Part shown: one piece after another, positions 27,803 through 32,701 of the stretch | Layout: each line of letters opens with the position of its first letter | How positions within the stretch are numbered: position 1 is the first letter of the stretch | Assembly: GCA_017525905.1 (NCBI GenBank) | Contig: JAFXSD010000026.1 | Location: 1-32,701, forward strand | Direction of reading: 5' to 3' | DNA length: 32,701 nt | DNA from: Elusimicrobiota bacterium | GTDB lineage: Bacteria > Elusimicrobiota > Endomicrobiia > Endomicrobiales > Endomicrobiaceae | Made by a program: the position numbers and the translations under genes | The notes under the pieces: model-generated | What the model saw: the letters and a program-made list of their open reading frames with translations, nothing else | Database searches by the model: none | Told to the model about the DNA's origin: nothing

Positions 27803-27873
27803 AAGATACTTTAAAAAAATATCTTAATTTGCTAAAATAACGAATCAAATTTGTTAAGATTAAAAACTATCTT
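27803..27873. promoter_or_regulatory. Two inverted repeats sharing AAGAT/ATCTT half-sites in the divergent promoter region
   Basis: Site 1: AAGATA (27803-27808) and TATCTT (27820-27825). Site 2: AAGAT (27856-27860) and ATCTT (27869-27873). Site 1 overlaps the proposed minus-strand -10 and site 2 overlaps the plus-strand -35. They could be operators for one regulator, but short A/T-rich palindromes arise easily by chance here. Confidence 0.3.
27821..27848 (-). promoter_or_regulatory. Possible promoter of the aminotransferase-birA operon
   Basis: On the minus strand TTGATT (27848-27843), a 16-nt spacer, then TAAGAT (27826-27821). This would give a leader of about 40 nt. The -10 overlaps one arm of an AAGATA/TATCTT inverted repeat. 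Confidence 0.4.
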
Positions 27874-27900
27874 GACATATTGATTTTATTTTTGTAAATT
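27872..27900 (+). promoter_or_regulatory. Promoter of rplU-rpmA-obgE
   Basis: A perfect -35 TTGACA (27872-27877), 17-nt spacer, then TAAATT (27895-27900) as a 4/6 match to the -10. The leader would be about 35 nt, too short for a long ribosomal-protein autoregulatory structure. Confidence 0.6.
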
Positions 27901-27941
27901 ATACAGATTATAAAGATGTAAGTCAATGGGAGTAATTTAAA

Positions 27942-28256
27942 ATGTATGCAATAGTAATGACAGGTGGAAAGCAGTATAAAGTAGAAAAAGGAATGAACGT
28001 AGTTATTGAAAAACTTGACGAAGCAGAAGTTGGTAAAGAAGTTGTTTTGGATCAAGTTTTAATGATAGCAGACGGTGACAAAGCAACAGTAGGCAAACCT
28101 ACAGTTGAAGGTGCAAAGGTAACAGCAAAAGTTATTGCACAAAAAAGATTGCCTAAGATTCTTGTATTTAAGAAAAAAGCAAAAACAGGTTACACGAAGA
28201 TGCAAGGTCACAGACAATATGTAACAGAAGTAGAAGTAGTTGATATTAAGGCATAA
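27942..28256 (+). CDS. rplU: 50S ribosomal protein L21
   Basis: 104 aa, usual length. MYAIVMTGGKQYKVEKG at the N-terminus and the basic KKKAKTGYTKMQGHRQYV near the C-terminus are the family signatures. A GGGAG ribosome site lies 9 nt before the ATG. It binds 23S rRNA and is encoded just before L27, as in most bacteria. First gene of the rplU-rpmA-obgE operon. Confidence 0.98.
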   Translation: MYAIVMTGGKQYKVEKGMNVVIEKLDEAEVGKEVVLDQVLMIADGDKATVGKPTVEGAKVTAKVIAQKRLPKILVFKKKAKTGYTKMQGHRQYVTEVEVVDIKA

Positions 28257-28278
28257 GAGTTTTTAGGAGAAGAAGAAA

Positions 28279-28539
28279 ATGGCACATGTAAAAGGACAAG
28301 GTTCTACCAGTAACGGTAGAGATTCACAAGGTAAAAGATTAGGTGTAAAAATATACGGCGATCAATTTGCACAAGCAGGTGCAATAATTGTTAGACAAAG
28401 AGGAACGAAATTCCATCCCGGAACAAACGTAGGTATGGGTAAAGATAACACTTTGTTTGCAAAAGTTGCAGGAACAGTAAAATTTATTAGAAGAGCAGGA
28501 GACAGATGTTTTGTTAATGTAGAACCTTCTGCAAACTAA
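28279..28539 (+). CDS. rpmA: 50S ribosomal protein L27
   Basis: 86 aa. The N-terminus [20 protein letters not shown] reaches toward the peptidyl-transferase centre, and there is no cleavable N-terminal extension of the Firmicutes type. The core [20 protein letters not shown] is intact. AGGAG lies 9 nt before the start. obgE begins 8 nt after its stop. Confidence 0.98.
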   Translation: MAHVKGQGSTSNGRDSQGKRLGVKIYGDQFAQAGAIIVRQRGTKFHPGTNVGMGKDNTLFAKVAGTVKFIRRAGDRCFVNVEPSAN

Positions 28540-28547
28540 GGATAATA

Positions 28548-29801
28548 ATGTTTATAGACAAAGTAAAAATATTTGTTACAGCCGGATCAGGTGGAGCCGG
28601 CTGTATTTCTTTTAGAAGAGAAAAATTTGTACCGCTTGGCGGACCGGATGGCGGTAACGGCGGTAAAGGCGGGGATATCTATATAGAGGCGGATATTAAA
28701 AAATCCACTCTGTTGGATCTTTCTTACAGACCGAAATTTTTTGCCGAAGACGGTAGCCGCGGAGAAAGTTCAAATAAGTTTGGTAAATACGGTAAAGATT
28801 TAATAATAAAAGTTCCGTTGGGAACATTGATATATAAAAACAAAGAATTATTTGCAGATTTAAAAGAAGAAGGACAAAAAGTACTTGTTGCAAAAGGCGG
28901 CAGGGGCGGCAGAGGTAACTCTTCTTTTAAAACTCAAAGACATACAGTTCCCCGAATTGCAGAAAAAGGCGAACCGGGCGAAACTGCGGAAATAGAACTA
29001 GAACTTAGATTAATTGCTGATGTAGGTTTGGTAGGATTTCCTAATGCGGGAAAATCTACATTCTTGTCTGTAGTAAGTTCCGCAAGACCAAAAATTGCAG
29101 ATTATCCTTTCACTACACTCGAACCGAATTTGGGTGTCGTTTCTTTACATGATAAACAAATAGTTATTGCCGATATTCCGGGAATAATTGAAGGTGCAAG
29201 TTCGGGTAAAGGGTTGGGACTTGAATTTTTGAGACACATAAAGAGAACAAAAGTTCTTTTATATATGATAGATGTCAGCGGATTTGACGGTAAAGATCCT
29301 TATGAAGTTTACAAAATATTAAATAATGAGTTAAAAAAATATTCTAAATATTTGTCTAAAAAGCACATGCTTATCGCATTAAATAAAATAGATGCCGGAG
29401 AATGCGACCAAACCATAAAAAAATTCAAAAAAAATATTAAAAACAAGAAAATTTTTACTATATCCAACATAACAAAAGAAGGTATAGATGAATTGTTGGA
29501 AAACATGGCTAAGTTGGTAGAATTACCCGTAAAGGAAGAAGATATAAAATCTGTTCCCGTAAAAAAATATATATATGAACCTGACTTTAAAATAGATGTA
29601 GATGAAGACGGTGTATATGTTATTTCCGGTAAAAAAGTTGAAGTGTTAGCGGAAATGACAAAGTTTAATGAAGAAGATGCTTTAAGAAGGTTTCAAAATA
29701 TATTAAAAAAAATGGGTGTGGAGCTTGCTTTGGAAGAAAAAGGGTGCAAAGTTGGTGACACAGTTCGTATAGGTACCTTTGAATTCGAATTTACTAAGTA
29801 G
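28548..29801 (+). CDS. obgE: Obg-family GTPase (ribosome assembly)
   Basis: 417 aa. Residues 1-158 form the glycine-rich Obg fold (e.g. GGPDGGNGGKGGD). The G domain follows with G1 GFPNAGKST (163-171), G2 around YPFTTLEPN, G3 DIPG (209-212), G4 NKID (279-282) and a G5-like SNIT (306-309). The C-terminal OCT domain (about 343-415, YEPDFKIDVDEDGVYVISG) is present, so all three domains are complete. It acts in 50S maturation and stress response. Its place directly after rpmA is the common bacterial arrangement; AAGGA in the rpmA stop region is the ribosome site. Confidence 0.97.
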   Translation: MFIDKVKIFVTAGSGGAGCISFRREKFVPLGGPDGGNGGKGGDIYIEADIKKSTLLDLSYRPKFFAEDGSRGESSNKFGKYGKDLIIKVPLGTLIYKNKELFADLKEEGQKVLVAKGGRGGRGNSSFKTQRHTVPRIAEKGEPGETAEIELELRLIADVGLVGFPNAGKSTFLSVVSSARPKIADYPFTTLEPNLGVVSLHDKQIVIADIPGIIEGASSGKGLGLEFLRHIKRTKVLLYMIDVSGFDGKDPYEVYKILNNELKKYSKYLSKKHMLIALNKIDAGECDQTIKKFKKNIKNKKIFTISNITKEGIDELLENMAKLVELPVKEEDIKSVPVKKYIYEPDFKIDVDEDGVYVISGKKVEVLAEMTKFNEEDALRRFQNILKKMGVELALEEKGCKVGDTVRIGTFEFEFTK

Positions 29802-30072
29802 TTAATTAAAAAATTTTTATTAATCTTTTAATATTAATATCTAAAAAGTTACTTATAAAAAATGTATTTTCAGCTAAAAATTTTTAATCGGGAAACAAAT
29901 CTTCATATTAAAGAAAAATTTTTTTAATAAGTTTTTTTAATAAAAAACATTGAAAAATATTGACAAATATAAATATAGTATTGATTTATTAATATTTTTT
30001 TTTTATAATAAAGCATATTATTGTGTGAAAAAATAAAAATATAAAAAATAAAATTATCTGGGAGGATAATAA
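29802..30072 (+). promoter_or_regulatory. AT-rich intergenic region with the promoter of the repeat protein
   Basis: No gene, tRNA or clear GC-bearing terminator in 271 nt. The end of obgE is followed only by A/T inverted repeats. The best promoter is TTGATT (29981-29986), 17-nt spacer, TATAAT (30004-30009), giving a leader of about 57 nt. A second possibility just upstream is TTGAAA (29950-29955), 18-nt spacer, TATAGT (29974-29979). A TTGACA at 29960 has no well-placed -10. GGGAGG at 30060-30065 is the ribosome site, 7 nt before the ATG. Confidence 0.65.
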
Positions 30073-32701
30073 ATGTTGAGAGATTTTCTAAAGAAGTCCA
30101 GTAGGTTGCTTGCAGTTGTATTGGCTGTAACATTGTCATTGTCTTCATTGAGTTATGGTGCTACACCGACGACATTTACAGAATTTCAAACTATGGTATC
30201 AGATGGAACAGCAGTTATAACAGTTGATAATGTTGTAGCTGATTCGTCCGAAGTAAATAAGAAGAGAGTATATCAAAAAACTGGTAGCCTCACAATAGAG
30301 GGTATGGATGGTATGGGCATCATAGATGCTGGTAATGGTAACAATAATGTCGGTTTTAGAATGAAGGAAGGTCAAGATGCTACAGTAAACAATGTAACTT
30401 TTAGAAATTTTTACAACGATATTAATAATGGTGACGGAGCTGTTATATATAACGGTAACGGAACACTTACAATAACAGATTCCGTATTTGAAAATAATTA
30501 TACCACCAGATATGGCGGAGCAATTCTTAATGCTAATGCGGAAGGAAGTGTTTCAACTATAACAAACTCGGAATTTTCTTATAATTCTTCCGGAAATGAT
30601 GGTGGTGCAATAGCAAATAAAGGAAATTTAGAGATTGTCGATACAAATTTTTATTACAATAGTACAGCGCATTATGGTAGTGCAATATATGCAAGAGCAG
30701 GTTCAACAACAACAATAACAGGCGGAGAAATTGCTTACAATGCTACTACGGAAGAAAGTAGAGATGTGTATGGAGGAGCAATACTTAACTCCGGAAATAT
30801 GACGATTGACGGAACAACAATTTCTTACAATACTACAATGGGGCGTAATGCTGCTGCAATATATGGAACTAAAGGTTCAACGACAACAATAACAGGTGCA
30901 ACTGTTATTTCTCATAATGCGGCTTTATCAGGTGGAGAACCTCTTACTTTTGGTGGAGCAGTAAATAATTATGGAGATATGACTATTGGTGATGGAGTAA
31001 TATTTGATTCTAATGATTCTTCCCTTACCGGTAAAGGTCATGGTGGTGCAATATATAATAACTGGAGATCAAACGTAACAATAGGTAATGATGTACAATT
31101 TACTTACAACAAATCGGGAGAATCCGGTGGTGCGGTTGATAATGATGGAGTTATGACGATAGGTGACGGGGTACAATTTATTGGTAACGAAGGATTAACC
31201 GGAGATGCCGGAGCTATTTATAATTGGTCAATCACTGTATTAACAGATGGTTCAACAGATACATTTTTGACTATAGGAAAAGATGCGGTATTTGAATCTA
31301 ATTCTGCAGCTGATAAAGGTGGTGCGATAGCTAACAGAAAAGCTAGTTTGGTAATTGGAGAAAATGCAGATTTTTCTCACAATACTGCAGCAAAGGGTGG
31401 TGCAGTATATAACTTTAGAGCCGGAGTTGTTGAAATAGGAGATAATTCTAAATTTTCTCACAATGTGGCAACAGAAGATGGTGGAGCGATATATAATGAT
31501 GGAGAACCAAATGATGATCCTTATAGTAAAGATAGTTCGAAAATAGAAATTGGAGAAGGAACAGAATTCTCTCAGAATACTGCTACGAACGGTGGAGCAA
31601 TATATAATAGTAACGGTGGAGAAGTAATAATAGGAGAAGGAACAACATTTTTAGCGAACCTTGCAACAGAAAATGGTGGAGCAATATATAATGCAGCAGA
31701 ATCAACGGTAACAATAAAAGGTGCAACATTTAGCGGTAATATAGCAAACGGAGAAGCAAACGATATTTATAATGATGGTTTGTTAGTGTTTGAATCCGGA
31801 ACAACGACAATGGACGGTGGAATAGACGGAGAAGGAACAACAACGATAAACGAAGGAGTAACAGTAACAAGCGGAGTAGATAGTACCATAGAACAGAGTG
31901 AGATAACAATAGACGGAACGTTAATAAATGAAAATGTAGCAGATGAAGCAATAACAGCAAACGATATAACAATAAGTGAAACAGGTTCGTTAACCACAAA
32001 TGCAAGTGCAGTAAAATCAGAAAACGGATTATTGAATGATGGTGTGATAACATTTACCGGCGGAACAAATAATAATGAGATTAGCGGTGAAGGTGAATTG
32101 GTAATAGATGGAATTGTAGAAAATGCAGACGGAACAAGCATAGACCAGGATAAGATAACAGTAAACGAAAATGCGGAATTCACAACCAATGTTGGAGACA
32201 TCTCAGCGGCAAGCGGAGTAGAGAACAGCGGTGACATGATATTTGTAGGAGACGGAGAAAATAATAATGAAATAACCGGATCCGGAAATTTAACGATAGA
32301 AGGATCTGTAACAAATAACACCACTATAACCCAGGGAACAATAGCAATAGCAGAAGATGGAACATTAGTAACAGATGCAGGTAGTATAGTAACAGATAAT
32401 GCAGTAAAAAATGCCGGAGAATTAGAATTCACCGGTGGAACAAATGCAAATGTAATAACCGGAGAAGGAAGTTTAAGTGTAACAGGAGATGTAGTAAACG
32501 AAGCAAGTATTAAGCAGAGTGAAGTAGCAATAACAGGAAGTTTAGAAACAGCTGTAACCGATATAGTAGCAACAGACGGAATAACAAATGATGGATCGTT
32601 AACGTATACCGGAGAAGGAACAAATAAGAACGACATCTCAGGAGAAGGAAACTTAACGATAGAAGGAACGGTAGAGAATGCAACGGGAACATCAATAGAA
32701 C
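30073..32701 (+). CDS. Pmp/autotransporter-like repetitive surface protein, 3' end outside the window
   Basis: The frame is open from ATG 30073 to the window end (876 codons, incomplete). A signal peptide covers residues 1-30 (basic LRDFLKKSSR, hydrophobic LLAVVLAVTLSL, ending SLSYGA). Residues about 140-556 hold 14 GGA[ILV]-type units alternating with FxxN tetrapeptides (FENN, FSYN, FDSN, FSHN and others), the pairing known from chlamydial polymorphic outer membrane proteins, which form a right-handed beta helix. From about residue 575 the pattern changes to longer units of about 60-64 residues. A translocating beta-barrel would be expected downstream but is not visible. Probably a cell-surface passenger (adhesin-like). 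The long minus-strand frame at 31767-32636 is a shadow of these repeats. Confidence 0.88.
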   Translation, partial: MLRDFLKKSSRLLAVVLAVTLSLSSLSYGATPTTFTEFQTMVSDGTAVITVDNVVADSSEVNKKRVYQKTGSLTIEGMDGMGIIDAGNGNNNVGFRMKEGQDATVNNVTFRNFYNDINNGDGAVIYNGNGTLTITDSVFENNYTTRYGGAILNANAEGSVSTITNSEFSYNSSGNDGGAIANKGNLEIVDTNFYYNSTAHYGSAIYARAGSTTTITGGEIAYNATTEESRDVYGGAILNSGNMTIDGTTISYNTTMGRNAAAIYGTKGSTTTITGATVISHNAALSGGEPLTFGGAVNNYGDMTIGDGVIFDSNDSSLTGKGHGGAIYNNWRSNVTIGNDVQFTYNKSGESGGAVDNDGVMTIGDGVQFIGNEGLTGDAGAIYNWSITVLTDGSTDTFLTIGKDAVFESNSAADKGGAIANRKASLVIGENADFSHNTAAKGGAVYNFRAGVVEIGDNSKFSHNVATEDGGAIYNDGEPNDDPYSKDSSKIEIGEGTEFSQNTATNGGAIYNSNGGEVIIGEGTTFLANLATENGGAIYNAAESTVTIKGATFSGNIANGEANDIYNDGLLVFESGTTTMDGGIDGEGTTTINEGVTVTSGVDSTIEQSEITIDGTLINENVADEAITANDITISETGSLTTNASAVKSENGLLNDGVITFTGGTNNNEISGEGELVIDGIVENADGTSIDQDKITVNENAEFTTNVGDISAASGVENSGDMIFVGDGENNNEITGSGNLTIEGSVTNNTTITQGTIAIAEDGTLVTDAGSIVTDNAVKNAGELEFTGGTNANVITGEGSLSVTGDVVNEASIKQSEVAITGSLETAVTDIVATDGITNDGSLTYTGEGTNKNDISGEGNLTIEGTVENATGTSIE
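30490..31740 (+). repeat. GGA[ILV]/FxxN repeat array
   Basis: 14 units of about 25-40 residues, each with a GGAI/GGAV-like core (variants GSAI, AAAI, AGAI) near [YV]xN, and an FxxN tetrapeptide before or after it. They are diverged at DNA level, with GGTGGAGCAATATATAAT the most repeated core toward the 3' side, where the units are more alike than at the 5' side. Confidence 0.85.
31795..32701 (+). repeat. Long 60-64-residue beta-type repeats
   Basis: Units start at 32086, 32278, 32461 and 32641, with an earlier more diverged unit before 32086, giving spacings of 192, 183 and 180 nt. Consensus: GEGxLxIEGxVxN, then an I-x-Q core, G-x-L-x-T, xVxNxGxLxFTGG, and TNxNxIxG. They continue past the window edge. 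Confidence 0.85.

Noticed and set aside
29802..29950. Terminator after obgE
   Set aside because: Only A/T-only inverted repeats are present; without GC pairs they are not convincing.
31767..32636. Long minus-strand open frame (289 codons)
   Set aside because: It lies opposite the repetitive surface-protein gene; its low-complexity Ser/Val/Pro composition mirrors the plus-strand repeats and it has no ribosome site.
1..32701. CRISPR arrays, insertion sequences, tRNA or rRNA genes
   Set aside because: No direct-repeat/spacer pattern, transposase, terminal inverted repeats or tRNA-like cloverleaf was seen in the few short intergenic gaps.

Overview
The window is AT-rich bacterial chromosome with typical bacterial housekeeping genes, Shine-Dalgarno sites and sigma-70-like promoters. 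The RpoB and RpoC sequences, a signal-peptide-bearing GGA[ILV]/FxxN (Pmp-like) surface protein and a giant exported protein point to a Gram-negative host. My best guess is an Elusimicrobiota/Endomicrobia-type or Omnitrophota-like lineage. That placement is inferred from general resemblance and was not tested against a database.

Layout: (1) 62-9557, plus strand: a transcription/translation block rpoB-rpoC-rpsL-rpsG, closed by a strong intrinsic terminator. fusA and tuf, which often follow rpsG, are absent here. (2) 9643-10167: a sigma-70-like promoter sits so close to its ORF that the mRNA would be leaderless, or would start at an internal Met. The ORF is a 162-residue exported or membrane protein of unknown function. 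(3) 10160-25771: one uninterrupted ORF of about 5,200 codons, nearly half the window. A near-perfect intrinsic terminator lies across the junction of these two genes, with the upstream stop codon in its loop and the giant gene's TTG start in its stem. This suggests transcription and translation of the giant gene depend on translation of the small one. (4) 25796-27774, minus strand: an aminotransferase-biotin ligase operon. (5) 27942-29801, plus strand: rplU-rpmA-obgE, divergent from (4). (6) 30073 to the window end: the 5' part of a repetitive secreted or autotransporter-like protein.

The most unusual object is the giant protein. Along one chain it carries an export signal, a putative EreA/ChaN/TraB-like domain, a recently duplicated helical module, a caspase-like domain (His1332, Cys1374/1375), two related membrane modules flanking a GHKL-type ATPase-like domain, an M48-type metallopeptidase (HELQH, E2262), a UbiB/ABC1-type kinase (K3370, D3516, D3534) and a second zincin motif (HELTH). 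Long helical stretches between these could not be assigned. The combination of proteases, ATP-binding domains and membrane modules with a gated promoter/attenuator unit is the best candidate here for an undescribed system. Its function is unknown, and the domain calls rest on motifs read by eye.
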